From positions 310,001-374,000 of the forward strand of contig NZ_PYOC01000001.1 in the NCBI RefSeq assembly GCF_003026215.1: a stretch of 64,000 nt of DNA, given 5' to 3'. The notes beneath the pieces were generated by a model that saw nothing but the letters and a program-made list of their open reading frames with translations, was not told the DNA's origin and made no database searches. The first letter of the stretch is position 1, and each line of letters starts with the position of its first letter. The position numbers and the translations under genes were made by a program. Shown here piece by piece: positions 36,083-46,607 of the stretch. Origin of the DNA: Photobacterium indicum. Lineage in GTDB: Bacteria > Pseudomonadota > Gammaproteobacteria > Enterobacterales > Vibrionaceae.

Positions 36083-36385
36083 TTAAGCAAGAGCAGCAAA
36101 CTCTGTTAACAATAGCTGCTCTTCTTTCTCCAAGCGAGCAATGGGATTTGCGTATGAGGAATGCTTGTCTGTGTTTAATGGTTTAGGTTGGCAGTCTATA
36201 TCGTAATATCTTAGGCTGCGCCGAAGAAACGGATAAGCGGCTTCATTACGTTTGTGGGAGAAATAGAAATCTAGTGTTTCACCCTGTTTATTGATACTAC
36301 GGTAAAGATAGTGCCATTTCCCTTTCAGGTAGGTTTCATCGAGCTGCCACGATGAGTCAGTCCGGATGAATTGATGGCGACGATG
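36083..36385 (-). mobile_element. IS6-family transposase relic (C-terminal part)
   Basis: Reads RRHQFIRTDSSWQLDETYLK then YLYRSINKQGETLDFYFSHK, the DDE catalytic core of an IS6-type transposase, down to PLNTDKHSSYANPIARLEKE and a stop. The N-terminal half is missing; the frame starts where an IS4-like fragment on the other strand begins. It has the same orientation as the relic at 33811, so the toxin gene lies between two direct partial copies. Confidence 0.82.
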
Positions 36386-36598
36386 GCAAAAGAGCACAAA
36401 GTAGAACCGCTGAGGATTAGTTTTATCAATGCTCTTTATCTAATACAAGATGAATTTATCTGGTGTGATGGGCGAAGTCCGGGGACGATTCCGAAAAAGC
36501 TGAAAGCCCTGAGAGAGAATGGTAGACGGTTAATCTTACCAAAGAAAAGAAAGCGGCCTTCATACCTACGAGCAGTATTACAAAGACCGAGAAAATAG
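36386..36598 (+). mobile_element. IS4-family transposase relic (C-terminal tail)
   Basis: About 70 codons reading AKEHKVEPLRISFINALYLI and ending RKRPSYLRAVLQRPRK, which fits the C-terminal tail of IS4-type transposases (a helical RISF...AL segment and a basic end). The rest of the element is absent; it abuts the IS6 relic at about 36385. Confidence 0.65.
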
Positions 36599-36604
36599 CC
36601 GAAT

Positions 36605-36634
36605 AGAAAAGCCACTCGCTCTTAAGCGAGTGGC
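36605..36634 (-). terminator. Terminator of the tal-tkt genes
   Basis: On the minus strand GCCACTCGCT, loop TAAG, AGCGAGTGGC, then TTTTC. Ten perfect pairs (36611-36620 with 36625-36634), downstream of tkt. Confidence 0.85.
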
Positions 36635-36720
36635 ATTAAGTGTAAACTCGGGTTTTATAGATAATTAGTTTTTATCGAGAAAGAGACAAATAGTTCTTTC
36701 TACCGTTGTTTATTCAACAA

Positions 36721-38730
36721 TTAAGCAAGAAGCTCTTTTGCTGTATCAACAACGTTTTCAACTGTAAAGCCAAACATCTTGAATAGCTCGCCTGCTGGTG
36801 CAGACTCACCAAATGTTGTCATACCGATGATGCGACCGTCGAAGCCTACATACTTGTACCAGAAATCAGCAATACCCGCTTCAACTGCGATACGTGCAGT
36901 CACATCAGACGGTAATACAGATTCACGGTAAGCAGCATCTTGCTTATCGAATGTATCTGTTGCTGGCATAGATACAACGCGAACTTTACGGCCATCAGCA
37001 GTTAGCTGGGCGTAAGCTTCTGTTACTAACTCAACTTCAGAACCTGTTGCGATAAGGATAAGCTCTGGCTTGCCTTCACAATCTTTCAGGATGTAACCAC
37101 CCTTCGCGATATCAGCAACTTGTGCATCTGTACGTGGTTGTTGTGCTAGGTTCTGACGCGAGAAGATTAGCGCTGTAGGGCCATCTTTACGCTCGATTGC
37201 CAGTTTCCAAGCAACAGCAGATTCAACCTGATCACATGGACGCCATGTGCTCATGTTTGGTGTTAGACGCAGTGAAGCAATTTGCTCTACTGGCTGGTGC
37301 GTAGGACCATCTTCACCCAGACCAATTGAGTCGTGCGTGTACACCTGAATGTTCTGAATTTTCATCAGTGCAGCCATACGCATTGCGTTACGTGCGTATT
37401 CCATGAACATCAGGAATGTTGCACCGTAAGGTACGAAACCACCGTGTAGCGCCATGCCGTTGATGATAGCGGTCATTGCGAATTCACGTACACCATAGTG
37501 GATGTAGTTACCGCTAAAGTCGCCAGCTTCTAGTGCTTTTGAACCCGACCACATCGTCAAGTTAGACGGTGCAAGGTCAGCAGAGCCGCCCATGAATTCA
37601 GGAACAAGCTTACCGAATGCTTCCAGTGCGTTTTGAGACGCTTTACGTGAAGCAATGTTTGCTGGGTTCGCTTGAAGATCTGCGATGATTTTACTTGTTT
37701 CAGCTTCCCAGTTAGCAGGAAGATCACCAACAGAACGACGCTTAAATTCAGCGGCTAGTTCAGGGTGAGCCGCTGCGTATGCTGCAAACTTCTCGTCCCA
37801 TGCTGATTCTTTTGCAGAGCCTGCTTCTTTCGCGTCCCATTCTGCTGCAATGTCAGTAGGGATTTCGAAAGGACCGTGGTTCCAACCAAGGAATTCACGT
37901 GCCGCTGCGATTTCTTCAGCGCCTAGAGGAGCACCGTGACAATCGTGTGTGCCCGCTTTGTTTGGAGAACCAAAACCGATAATAGTCTTAGCACAAATAA
38001 GCGTTGGCTTACCTGTTTCAGCTTTTGCTGCTTCGATTGCCGCGTTGATTGCGTCAGCATCGTGACCATCAACCGCAGGAATAACATGCCAGCCGTACGC
38101 TTCAAAACGCTTAGGTGTATCGTCAGTGAACCAACCTTCGACTTCACCATCGATAGAGATACCGTTGTCATCCCAGAAAGCAACCAGCTTGCCAAGACCC
38201 AATGTACCCGCTAAAGAACATGCTTCATGAGAGATACCTTCCATCATGCAGCCATCACCTAAGAAGGTGTAAGTATGGTGATCAACAACCTTGTGACCGT
38301 CACGGTTGAATTGGTCTGCCATTGCTTTTTCAGCAATCGCCATACCTACCGCGTTAGTAATACCTTGGCCTAGTGGACCTGTTGTTGTTTCAATACCAGG
38401 TGCGTAACCGTATTCAGGGTGGCCCGGTGTTTTAGAGTGAAGTTGACGGAAGTTTTTCAGGTCGCTAATCGACAGGTCGTAACCCGTTAGGTGCAATAGT
38501 GAGTAAATCAACATTGAACCGTGACCATTAGAAAGTACGAAGCGATCGCGATCAGCCCATAGTGGGTTTTGTGGGTTGTGGTTCATGTGGCTGCGCCACA
38601 GTACTTCAGCAATATCTGCCATACCCATTGGCGCACCAGGGTGACCAGAGTTAGCTTGTTGAACACCGTCCATGCTTAGGGCACGGATTGCATTTGCCAG
38701 CACTTTGCGAGAAAGACCGTTATGTTCCAT
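36721..38730 (-). CDS. tkt: Transketolase
   Basis: A TPP enzyme of the non-oxidative pentose phosphate pathway; 669 residues from ATG 38730 ([18 protein letters not shown]), preceded by GGTGAAA. An upstream in-frame start at 38802 would add 24 residues overlapping the tal-tkt hairpin and is rejected. Motifs: [26 protein letters not shown], the TPP-binding [13 protein letters not shown] and [19 protein letters not shown]. It lies downstream of transaldolase with a hairpin between the two. Vibrionaceae commonly have a second transketolase copy; whether this is one cannot be told. Confidence 0.96.
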   Translation of the reverse strand: MEHNGLSRKVLANAIRALSMDGVQQANSGHPGAPMGMADIAEVLWRSHMNHNPQNPLWADRDRFVLSNGHGSMLIYSLLHLTGYDLSISDLKNFRQLHSKTPGHPEYGYAPGIETTTGPLGQGITNAVGMAIAEKAMADQFNRDGHKVVDHHTYTFLGDGCMMEGISHEACSLAGTLGLGKLVAFWDDNGISIDGEVEGWFTDDTPKRFEAYGWHVIPAVDGHDADAINAAIEAAKAETGKPTLICAKTIIGFGSPNKAGTHDCHGAPLGAEEIAAAREFLGWNHGPFEIPTDIAAEWDAKEAGSAKESAWDEKFAAYAAAHPELAAEFKRRSVGDLPANWEAETSKIIADLQANPANIASRKASQNALEAFGKLVPEFMGGSADLAPSNLTMWSGSKALEAGDFSGNYIHYGVREFAMTAIINGMALHGGFVPYGATFLMFMEYARNAMRMAALMKIQNIQVYTHDSIGLGEDGPTHQPVEQIASLRLTPNMSTWRPCDQVESAVAWKLAIERKDGPTALIFSRQNLAQQPRTDAQVADIAKGGYILKDCEGKPELILIATGSEVELVTEAYAQLTADGRKVRVVSMPATDTFDKQDAAYRESVLPSDVTARIAVEAGIADFWYKYVGFDGRIIGMTTFGESAPAGELFKMFGFTVENVVDTAKELLA

Positions 38731-38767
38731 ATTTATTTCACCAAAAAATTTAAACAATTCAAAAGTA

Positions 38768-38793
38768 AGAAAGCGGCTGGAAGGCCGCTTTCT
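38768..38793 (-). terminator. Hairpin between tal and tkt (attenuator-like)
   Basis: AGAAAGCGGC (38768-38777) pairs with GCCGCTTTCT (38784-38793). On the minus strand only a short T-rich tract (TACTTTTG) follows, so it may reduce rather than stop transcription into tkt, or stabilise the tal message. Confidence 0.65.
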
Positions 38794-38809
38794 GAAATAC
38801 AATAAAGTC

Positions 38810-39760
38810 TTATAGACGCTCTGCGATCATAACTTCAAGCTTACCTTGGTCAACCGCAAAGTTACGGATACCGTCAGCCAGTTTTTCAACAGCCATTGGG
38901 TCTTGGTTATGTTCCCATAGGAATTCAGCGTGTGTCATTGCTGCTGGGCGTTCTTTAGTGCCATTGGTGTCAATCAGCTTTTCAACAACTTCACCCGTTG
39001 CTTCTTCAAGTTCTTGAAGTAGGTTAGGGCTGATAGTTAGACGATCACAACCAGCAAGCTCAAGAATTTCGCCGATGTTACGGAAGCTCGCGCCCATAAC
39101 AACTGTTTTGTAGCCATACGCTTTGTAGTAGTCGTAAATGCTTGTAACAGAAACTACGCCAGGATCTTCAGATGGTTCAAAGTCACGACCTTCTTTCGCT
39201 TTATACCAGTCCATGATGCGACCAACGAAAGGAGAAATTAAGAATACACCAGCTTCAGCACAAGCACGTGCCTGAGCGAAAGAGAATAGAAGTGTTAGGT
39301 TACAGTTAATGCCTTCTTTTTCTAGGATTTCAGCGGCGCGAATGCCTTCCCAAGTCGACGCTAACTTAATAAGGATACGATCGTTAGTGATGCCAGCATC
39401 GTTATACATTTTAATAAGCTGACGTGCTTTAATTACACTGCCTTCTGTATCATAAGAAAGGCGTGCATCAACTTCTGTTGAAATACGACCAGGTACAACT
39501 TTTAGGATTTCTTTACCGATGTTAACGGCAAGCATGTCGCAGGTGTCTGCAACTTGCTGAGTTTTGTCATTGCTTTGTGCTTTAGCGTAAGCAATAGAAG
39601 CGTCGATAAGAGGAGCATATTCAGCAATCTGAGCTGCTTTAAGAATCAACGATGGATTTGTCGTTGCATCTTCAGGCTGATATTTACTGATTGCTTCGAT
39701 GTCGCCAGTGTCAGCAACAACAGTGGTTAGTGCGCGCAATTGTTCCAGTTTAGTGCTCAT
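38810..39760 (-). CDS. talB: Transaldolase
   Basis: Pentose-phosphate transaldolase of 316 residues (E. coli TalB 317). Starts [20 protein letters not shown], contains [14 protein letters not shown] and the Schiff-base lysine segment [18 protein letters not shown], and ends VMIAERL. Upstream of tkt, 79 bases from its start, so the two form a transcription unit with an internal hairpin. Confidence 0.97.
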   Translation of the reverse strand: MSTKLEQLRALTTVVADTGDIEAISKYQPEDATTNPSLILKAAQIAEYAPLIDASIAYAKAQSNDKTQQVADTCDMLAVNIGKEILKVVPGRISTEVDARLSYDTEGSVIKARQLIKMYNDAGITNDRILIKLASTWEGIRAAEILEKEGINCNLTLLFSFAQARACAEAGVFLISPFVGRIMDWYKAKEGRDFEPSEDPGVVSVTSIYDYYKAYGYKTVVMGASFRNIGEILELAGCDRLTISPNLLQELEEATGEVVEKLIDTNGTKERPAAMTHAEFLWEHNQDPMAVEKLADGIRNFAVDQGKLEVMIAERL

Positions 39761-40213
39761 ATATCTCGACCTTCAACGTATTTGGGCTTGTCTCAATGCT
39801 AGCTTAAATTGGAGCTAGCAAAAGTATATTCACGAGTTCTTAACGTAATTCCTGCAAACCAAAAACATACCTGGTGAGCAAATGGGTTAGCTAAGAGCAA
39901 TTGATGTTTCGATAATTGTCTTTTTGCAGGAATTTGTCAATTATCAACTGCATCAAAGCGTGCTTGGGTCTCATTTTTTATCAGCTAGGTCCTGTTTTTT
40001 GCTTAATTTGCTGTTTGAATGGACGGTTTCACTGTTTGTTCAGCGTAGCAAATGAATGAGCAAGTGATCTGTGTTGTGAGCGGATGCTCATTAATGGTGA
40101 GCAATTACTGTTGATTATGAGATGTCATAGGAGTGATGGTAGATAAGTTATCAAGCGTATGGACCAAATGATAAGTCGATCCATACGCTATTATGATGGC
40201 TTTAATTACAGGT
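39761..40213. other. Intergenic region with hairpin at 40154-40189
   Basis: No gene seen. AGCGTATGGA (40154-40163) pairs with TCCATACGCT (40180-40189), ten perfect pairs just past the 3' end of the minus-strand sensor kinase gene, a likely transcript end although T-poor. The right-hand part of the tal promoter must lie near 39770-39900, but no motif was recognised. Confidence 0.5.
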
Positions 40214-43087
40214 TTATATTGCTGTAACTGTTATTTGTTGGTGAATTTCTTTTATTACGCACTGCAGTTCCTTCGCGAGTAATGCGATTTCGTTTTCTGG
40301 CGGCAATGCTTTTATTTTGACTTTCTTTTCGACGGTTTGAGCGGCTTGACTAACCTTAAATGCACCTATGCTGCCTGATGCTCCTTTTAATGAGTGGCTA
40401 ATTAATATTGCCGCATCAAAGTCAGACTGTTTCAGTGCTTGTTCAAATTTACTGACATCATTAGCGTGCTCTTGTGCAAACATCATTAAAAATTGAACAA
40501 CAATGTTATGGTCGTCGTCCATCATGTCTAGCAAAGTGCTCAACTCGATGTGCTTAAATTGCGTTGGGTCGAGGGGGATATCGAATGATTCAAATGAATG
40601 ATCGGCGTTGCTTTGTTCACTGACTGGCTCAATATCGTGTTCGGTTGTAACGATCTCTGCCTCTTCAATATTGTTATTCATCAATAGCGAACTAGATGCT
40701 TTCGCGGGCATTGTCGGCGTAATGTCTTCTGGCTCAGCTCTTAGTGAGGCCATTGCCGTAATCTTGCTTTTGAATCGTTGTAATGCATCTTGCAATTTAC
40801 GTTCATCAAGTGGTTTGGTGATAACGCAATCTGCCCCTGCATTGAGCATGTTTTTTTGGGTTTCTTCAAATACATCGGCAGTACATGCAAAGATGGGTAT
40901 TTGGCAAATAGCGGAATTAAGAGCACGAATACGTTTAGTGGCTTCAATGCCATCCATTACTGGCATGTGATTATCCATTAAGATCACATCAAAATATTCG
41001 TGTTCGAGTATTTTGAGTGCTTCCGCACCATTTTCTACCGCGTGTGTATTAAAGCCATATTGTTTAAGGAATGACTCGATGATGAGCACATTCAAATTAT
41101 TATCTTCAACAATAAGTACTTTTAAACCAATAAAAGCACAGCGATCAAATTCAATGTTTTGTTGTTTTTCTTGTTTATAGTAGCCTTGTTCGACCACTAA
41201 GGTAATGGTAAACGTTGAGCCTTTACCATATGTACTTTCTAACTGAATATCACCATTCATTAGGTTTACCAGCTGCTTAACAATACTTAAACCTAACCCT
41301 GTGCCACCAAACCGACGACTGGTTGATATTTCTGCTTGCGAAAATGGGTCAAAAATTTGCTGCATACGATCTTCAGCAATACCAATCCCTGTATCTTGAG
41401 CGGTAATAATGAGTTTTCTTTCTCTAGGGTTGTCGCATTGTTCTTGGTTTAACGACACCCTTACTTCACCTTTATCAGTAAACTTAATAGCATTGTTAAT
41501 CACATTAAACAGTATTTGGCGAATACGAGATTTATCAGCAAAAAACCAACTGTTAGAGTCAAAGTGACATTGAATGGAGAAATCGAGACCTTTCTCTTTT
41601 GCTAGCGAATAGTAAGTGCTTTCAATTGTGCCGACTAAATCTGTAATACAGAAATTGGCTTTATTGAGTTTGAACTGTCCTTGTTCAATTTTAGAGAAAT
41701 CCAAAATGTCGTTGAGTATCGACATCATGTGCTTACCTGAATCGAGCAATGTCAGAAGGTGATGTCTTTGTTCTTGCGTTAGGTCTGTTTTTAACAGTAA
41801 CTGCGATAGCCCTAGCATCCCATTCATTGGGGTACGAATTTCATGCGAGAGGTTGGCCAAGAAGGTGGATTTCGCGCGATCAGCGGCTTCTGCTTTTTCT
41901 AATGCTTGGTTCAACCGCTGTGTATCATACGCAATTTTTGTCGCGCCTTGATTCAGTGCTTCTTGCAGTACTTGAAATTCATGTGGACCTTTAAGGGTAT
42001 GCTGACTGGTGTAGTTACCAAGCTTAAAATGTGCTGCAAAACGTGTGAGTTTTGCTAGCGGTACGGTGATTCGCTTTGTAAGTACAATCGACAAAACCAT
42101 GACAATACAAGCGGTAAACAATAGCGCCAGCATGAAATACCGGTAAAGGTAATCGATAGCTTGGGTTGCGACATGTTGCGGTGTAATAGTAACCAACGAC
42201 CACTGTGATTTATTGTTATTGTTGAGGGTATTAAGGGGAGAAACTGTCGTAAGTAATTCATCGCCATAACGATTGGTGTAATGAGAAACACCATATTGCA
42301 TATTGTTCTCACTAAATGCACCCGCACTATAATTCTGTTTAAAGTCGTTGAATACTTGTAGTGACCGTCCTTGATTTCTACCAGAAAGAATCGTATTACC
42401 ATCATTGTTGATGATTAAAACATATTCAGCACTGGCGATGTTGTCGGAAAAGTAGGTTAGACTTTCATTAATCTCATTTAAAAGGTATTCAACGACGAGG
42501 TAACGGTCATCGCTCGCGGCTGTATCTGAATCATTGTTCACTTTCGTAATGAGTAGCAAGCAAGGTACAGAAATGAGATCTTGTGGCACCGAAATGAAAA
42601 CATTATCGCCTGTCGCTGCCATTTGTTTAATGGCAGACTCAATGTTTATTAGGCCGAATTTGCGTAGTTCATTATGAAGAGTAACGGTTTCTAAAGAACG
42701 GGAGGAACGGCTAATAAAAAAGTCATCTCCTTTTTTCTCAACAAGGTGAATGGCATTAAAAGCTTGATCAACCTCAGTGAGCTTGGTCAGGTAGTGACTG
42801 ATAAACCCTTGGCTGTCTGATGCAGGATATGACGCTATAGGTGCATCTTGCTCGAATATTGGTGAACTGGACAATACCTTTAAGCTTAATAATCGATTAG
42901 CGATAATATCATCGATGTTTTTGGCTGCAATGTTGGTGGGGCTACTGATCCCTTTTGCTATTTGCCCCAATGCCACAGTCGACAGTTTCTCACTGCTGAT
43001 CCAGCTGTATAAGAAGGCTGGAATAATACCAACAGCTAACATGCTGGCTAATAAAATAGGTTTAATTTTGTTTGGAATTAACCGCAT
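40214..43087 (-). CDS. Hybrid sensor histidine kinase/response regulator with Hpt domain
   Basis: A membrane-bound phosphorelay protein of 957 residues from ATG 43087, chosen for AAAGAGAT upstream; GTG 43132 and ATG 43111 are alternatives. Order: N-terminal membrane helix, a long periplasmic Cache-like sensor (to about 310), second helix near 315, HAMP, HisKA with NLSHEIRTPMNGMLG (about 410), HATPase (NAIKFTDKGE, FGGTGLGLSIVKQ), a receiver with VILMDNHMPVMDG (about 700) and C-terminal Hpt with SHSLKGASGSIGAF (about 895). No partner regulator is adjacent. The ligand is unknown; the architecture resembles BarA/TorS-type kinases. Confidence 0.9.
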   Translation of the reverse strand: MRLIPNKIKPILLASMLAVGIIPAFLYSWISSEKLSTVALGQIAKGISSPTNIAAKNIDDIIANRLLSLKVLSSSPIFEQDAPIASYPASDSQGFISHYLTKLTEVDQAFNAIHLVEKKGDDFFISRSSRSLETVTLHNELRKFGLINIESAIKQMAATGDNVFISVPQDLISVPCLLLITKVNNDSDTAASDDRYLVVEYLLNEINESLTYFSDNIASAEYVLIINNDGNTILSGRNQGRSLQVFNDFKQNYSAGAFSENNMQYGVSHYTNRYGDELLTTVSPLNTLNNNNKSQWSLVTITPQHVATQAIDYLYRYFMLALLFTACIVMVLSIVLTKRITVPLAKLTRFAAHFKLGNYTSQHTLKGPHEFQVLQEALNQGATKIAYDTQRLNQALEKAEAADRAKSTFLANLSHEIRTPMNGMLGLSQLLLKTDLTQEQRHHLLTLLDSGKHMMSILNDILDFSKIEQGQFKLNKANFCITDLVGTIESTYYSLAKEKGLDFSIQCHFDSNSWFFADKSRIRQILFNVINNAIKFTDKGEVRVSLNQEQCDNPRERKLIITAQDTGIGIAEDRMQQIFDPFSQAEISTSRRFGGTGLGLSIVKQLVNLMNGDIQLESTYGKGSTFTITLVVEQGYYKQEKQQNIEFDRCAFIGLKVLIVEDNNLNVLIIESFLKQYGFNTHAVENGAEALKILEHEYFDVILMDNHMPVMDGIEATKRIRALNSAICQIPIFACTADVFEETQKNMLNAGADCVITKPLDERKLQDALQRFKSKITAMASLRAEPEDITPTMPAKASSSLLMNNNIEEAEIVTTEHDIEPVSEQSNADHSFESFDIPLDPTQFKHIELSTLLDMMDDDHNIVVQFLMMFAQEHANDVSKFEQALKQSDFDAAILISHSLKGASGSIGAFKVSQAAQTVEKKVKIKALPPENEIALLAKELQCVIKEIHQQITVTAI

Positions 43088-43312
43088 AACATCTCTTTTT
43101 ATGAAATCCATTTCAATATCGAACGAAGGCACGTAGTGAGTACACGCTAACCATTACAGCATGAATAACGACTGAATGCCGATATTAACAATATTTATAC
43201 ATTTAGTATTGACTCTCTTACTAACAACTTTATCTATATCTGAATAATATGTGAAGATACCGATGCTTATCTGTTGATTATTGTATGCTAAGACGGGAAA
43301 GAAAAGCGGATT

Positions 43313-43345
43313 GCAAGGCAGGTTTTAGGTATATGCCCGCCTTGC
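43313..43345 (-). terminator. Hairpin downstream of the zinc-ribbon protein gene
   Basis: GCAAGGCAGG (43313-43322) can pair with CCGCCTTGC (43337-43345) with one bulge. It lies 35 bases after the stop of the minus-strand gene at 43381. Confidence 0.5.
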
Positions 43346-43380
43346 TGGCAGAGGTTGTAAGGTAACGCATTGTAAAAGAG

Positions 43381-44871
43381 TTAATTAAGCAACTGTTCCA
43401 GTGTTAATGGGGCTGGCGTGAGTCCAACTTGTTGAGCTGGCGTTAGGCCTGATCGATCTTGATGGCAAAGGTTATGCCATGCTCGATAAATATCCAGTAA
43501 AGGTAGCAAACCTGCAGGGCGAAGCTTACGACGCGGTTCATTCACTAATTGCGAAAACTGATCATGGAATCGTTTTTGATATTCGCTAATACTGCGGTGT
43601 GATGCCAGCTCTAACCATTTAGCTTCGTTACCTTTGTCACCGCCTAAATGACTTATCCCTTTGTTTATTTCACCATGACGAGTAAATGCCCAGCGATCAC
43701 GCCACCATCCCATTAATACGATATCAACACGCCCAGCTACTTGACCGCGTTGCCAGCCTGTATCTTCTACGACGTAAAGTGGGTTAATGGTTTTATTCTT
43801 AATCCGATCAATAAAAACAGAGACACATGCAGAGCGCAATAAGGTTTCTTGAGGCATAAATATTGCCAAAGATTCATTATATTCAAGCATTTGTGATAAG
43901 TGCAGATAATGCGCATAGACTGTATATTGTGGGCGGATTAAGCACCCTTTTGAAGGGTAATTAAACCGTGCAATATTACTGAGTGGATCTTCCATATTGG
44001 TACGATCTAATACTTCACGATACATCGCATCAACGCGCGCTAAAATACCTTGAGGGTGTGATGATGGTACTTCTACCAATTTAGGCGCAGGAGCTGCCAT
44101 AAAGCGGGTATCATTTTTATATGGGTCGTGACTTTCGCTCGGATTTTGGACATCACTTTGGTGATAATTAACATGCTGCCCGACGATGTAGCCTGATGTG
44201 GCTTCACCGGTTGCAATCCATAACACACCATTATCACTATTAGGCTGTAATGGCTTCATGTCTGTCGCTAAGCTGAGTGTTTGTGCATGTTTAAACAAGC
44301 GAGCATCAAACATCGAGAGTTGACGACGGCAACGGCTGGCAATGTGTGAAAGCTGATCGTAGAACGATTTTGGGTTCATGCTCAAACGGCGGCAAATATC
44401 GCGGACAGAATAGCCAGTGAAAAGCATTGCGAGTAACTTCTGTTGCACAAGGTGTTTGCCATTAAAGCCAGACCAGCGATCCACGAAGGTTGTTTGACAG
44501 CATTTACAGCGGTAACGCTGTCGATCACCACTGTAACCAAAAGCATGGTAAAGGTGACGATGTGTCAGAACGGGTAAACCAAGGTTATCGCAGTCGGGAT
44601 TGCAGCAGGCGGGTAAACCACTACTTTGCGCGACTTTTAGGCGAGTGACTTCAGCGACTACATCATGATTATTTAATACTGGTGGAAAAGCACCACACTC
44701 ACGACATATTAATGTAGGACGATTAGGGTTAGTACGTTGCATAACATAGTGTTGTTCATCTTTGGAACCAAAGTTTTTGCAACTGACAGTTTTGCAATGA
44801 TTTAGCTGTAAAGATTCATATGCTGGAGGTAGCAAGGTATTGTCTATGTTTGAGTGAAGTGTTTTCATCAT
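43381..44871 (-). CDS. Zinc-ribbon, DDE-transposase-like protein (probably domesticated)
   Basis: 496 residues of no firmly recognised family. Two zinc ribbons are visible: CKTVSCKNFG with LICRECGAF, and CCNPDCDNLG with YRCKCCQTTFVDR. The second, with the HTH-like YSVRDICRRLSMNPKSFYDQL after it, resembles InsA of IS1-type elements. The middle (LSLATDM, LWIATGEATSGYIVGQHV) resembles the start of a DDE domain. The end, LDIYRAWHNLCHQDRSGLTP, resembles the last helix of transposases with a TPAQ box. No terminal repeats or target duplication were seen; a full-length gene among housekeeping neighbours points to domestication. Confidence 0.6.
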   Translation of the reverse strand: MMKTLHSNIDNTLLPPAYESLQLNHCKTVSCKNFGSKDEQHYVMQRTNPNRPTLICRECGAFPPVLNNHDVVAEVTRLKVAQSSGLPACCNPDCDNLGLPVLTHRHLYHAFGYSGDRQRYRCKCCQTTFVDRWSGFNGKHLVQQKLLAMLFTGYSVRDICRRLSMNPKSFYDQLSHIASRCRRQLSMFDARLFKHAQTLSLATDMKPLQPNSDNGVLWIATGEATSGYIVGQHVNYHQSDVQNPSESHDPYKNDTRFMAAPAPKLVEVPSSHPQGILARVDAMYREVLDRTNMEDPLSNIARFNYPSKGCLIRPQYTVYAHYLHLSQMLEYNESLAIFMPQETLLRSACVSVFIDRIKNKTINPLYVVEDTGWQRGQVAGRVDIVLMGWWRDRWAFTRHGEINKGISHLGGDKGNEAKWLELASHRSISEYQKRFHDQFSQLVNEPRRKLRPAGLLPLLDIYRAWHNLCHQDRSGLTPAQQVGLTPAPLTLEQLLN

Positions 44872-45273
44872 AACAGCCTAACCCTATCCTTGTGCTGGAG
44901 CAATAAGATTGGGGGAGAAGGGCACTGGACAAAAGGCAGTAAACCTTCTGTCCAGTACGGCATTAGCGTTGTGCAAGTTAGTTGTTATTTTGTATTAATC
45001 GCTGAGAAAGAATCGACATGATTGTTTTCCCAATTCAAATTGTGTAAGACGCCACATTTTACAAAAAGTTGAGCTGCGATAATGCTCAATAACAACCTCC
45101 TTGTGACACTAACTTTTCCCTTTTTCGTATTTCTGTTTTTTTTGTTAATAGCGATGACATTGCGATTTTAATCAATGTCATTGATATTAATTCTGCGTTG
45201 GCAGAAGGGCGGCCAGAGAATCGGGGAAAACCCTAACCGCAATATCTTATTTTTACGCCTGAAGTTACGTAGC
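44872..45273. other. Intergenic region with an inverted repeat
   Basis: ACTGGACA (44924-44931) is repeated inverted as TGTCCAGT (44949-44956), 17 bases apart, about 55-85 bases upstream of the minus-strand gene starting at 44871. It could be an operator. Nothing else was recognised before deoD. Confidence 0.45.
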
Positions 45274-45984
45274 CTAGATGTTTACTGCTGTTTCTAGTGC
45301 CACATTCATCATTTCACCAAACGACTTTTGGCGATCTTCAGAGCTTAGTTTCTCACCACGTTTAATGTGATCAGATACGGTTAGAATAGTCAGTGCTTTA
45401 GCACCTAGTTCAGCGGCAACACCATAAATACCAGCCGCTTCCATATCGATACCTAGCATGCCTAGCTTTTCCATCTTATCGAAAAGGCCTTCTTCTGGGC
45501 TGTAGAATAAATCGGCAGAGAAAATGTTACCTACACGTACATTCACGTTCTGTAGGCGTGCTTGCTGTACAGATGTTTCTAGTAAGTGGAAATCAGCGAT
45601 TGCAGCGAAATCGTGGTCATTAAAACGAATACGGTTCACTTTAGAGTCAGTTGATGCACCCATACCAATGATAACGTCCATTAATTTAACGTCGTCGTGT
45701 ACGGCGCCACAGCTACCAACACGAATGATGTTTTTCACACCAAAATCTTTGATAAGTTCATGAACGTAAATAGAACATGAAGGGATACCCATACCGTGAC
45801 CCATTACTGAAACGCGCTTACCTTTGTAAGTGCCAGTAAAACCTAGCATGCTACGTACGTCACACACTTGTTTTACATCTTCCAAGAAATTCTCAGCGAT
45901 GAATTTTGCGCGAAGCGGATCACCTGGCATTAAGACTGTTTCTGCAAAATCACCAAGTTCAGCATTAATATGTGGAGTAGCCAT
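45274..45984 (-). CDS. deoD: Purine nucleoside phosphorylase DeoD
   Basis: Phosphorolysis of purine (deoxy)nucleosides; 236 residues, the hexameric DeoD type. [31 protein letters not shown] is split by the family's conserved GDPLRAK phosphate loop; [21 protein letters not shown], the nucleoside-binding [15 protein letters not shown] and the catalytic Asp in VSDHI are present. It sits 50 bases after xapX, likely in one transcript. No other deo genes are beside it, so this may be a second deoD copy apart from a deoCABD operon. Confidence 0.96.
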   Translation of the reverse strand: MATPHINAELGDFAETVLMPGDPLRAKFIAENFLEDVKQVCDVRSMLGFTGTYKGKRVSVMGHGMGIPSCSIYVHELIKDFGVKNIIRVGSCGAVHDDVKLMDVIIGMGASTDSKVNRIRFNDHDFAAIADFHLLETSVQQARLQNVNVRVGNIFSADLFYSPEEGLFDKMEKLGMLGIDMEAAGIYGVAAELGAKALTILTVSDHIKRGEKLSSEDRQKSFGEMMNVALETAVNI

Positions 45985-46034
45985 AATTAGGTCCTAGAAA
46001 TTTGATTAGAATAGATGAGTCTGTAAGTTAATAC

Positions 46035-46205
46035 TTACGAGAAAAAGCGTTCAATAACTGTTTGGTAGGCAACACCACCAAGGTAAACACCTACGATTCC
46101 CATAATGCCAGACAATACGGGTGGTGCCGGTAACGGCAGTTTAACCGCAGTAAAGAATGCGCCGACAATAAAGCCAGCAAAAATAGCAAGCATGATCTCG
46201 CTCAT
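46035..46205 (-). CDS. xapX: XapX-domain small membrane protein
   Basis: A 56-residue protein. Starts MSEIMLAIFAGFIVGAFFTA, contains LPLPAPPVLSGIMGIVGVYLGG, the XapX-domain signature, and ends IERFFS. Two hydrophobic helices are predicted. XapX-domain proteins are associated with nucleoside (xanthosine) loci, and this one lies directly upstream of deoD in the same direction, which supports a nucleoside-related membrane role. The function is not known. Confidence 0.8.
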   Translation of the reverse strand: MSEIMLAIFAGFIVGAFFTAVKLPLPAPPVLSGIMGIVGVYLGGVAYQTVIERFFS

Positions 46206-46607
46206 GTGTTTACCCTCTGTGTGTTACATATCTACATAAAAAAGTAACGGTAAATAGGCTGCTCTATTGGTCCGATTTTTATCGGAAGGCGCCTTTAATC
46301 AATGCCAATTTAAATTGGTAAAGCTTACCGTTTGTTGTGTGGCTAGTTTATGGAACTGCTCTTTCTTGTCTCGAGATCATGATCACATTTTCATTTCTTC
46401 ACTAACAAAAATAGCACCTTGATAACCAAATCTGTTGAAAGCGAGAGGGGAATCGTTTGCTAAAGCTCGATTTGTTGGTGCTGAATAAATTATTAATGAT
46501 GTAAATATCAGTTGTTACCTATTGAATTGAAATGATTTTTGTTTTGATGTTCTGTGTGGTGAACAATATGAATACAAAATATGAATAATGTGATCTTGTA
46601 ATGGTTT
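46206..46607. other. xapX-deoD promoter region with a CRP-like site
   Basis: Read on the minus strand, AAATGTGATCATGATCTCG (46372-46390) has a perfect left CRP half-site (TGTGA) and a poor right one. It lies about 170 bases before xapX. No gene was seen. CRP control of nucleoside genes is known in enterics; here it is only suggested. Confidence 0.4.
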
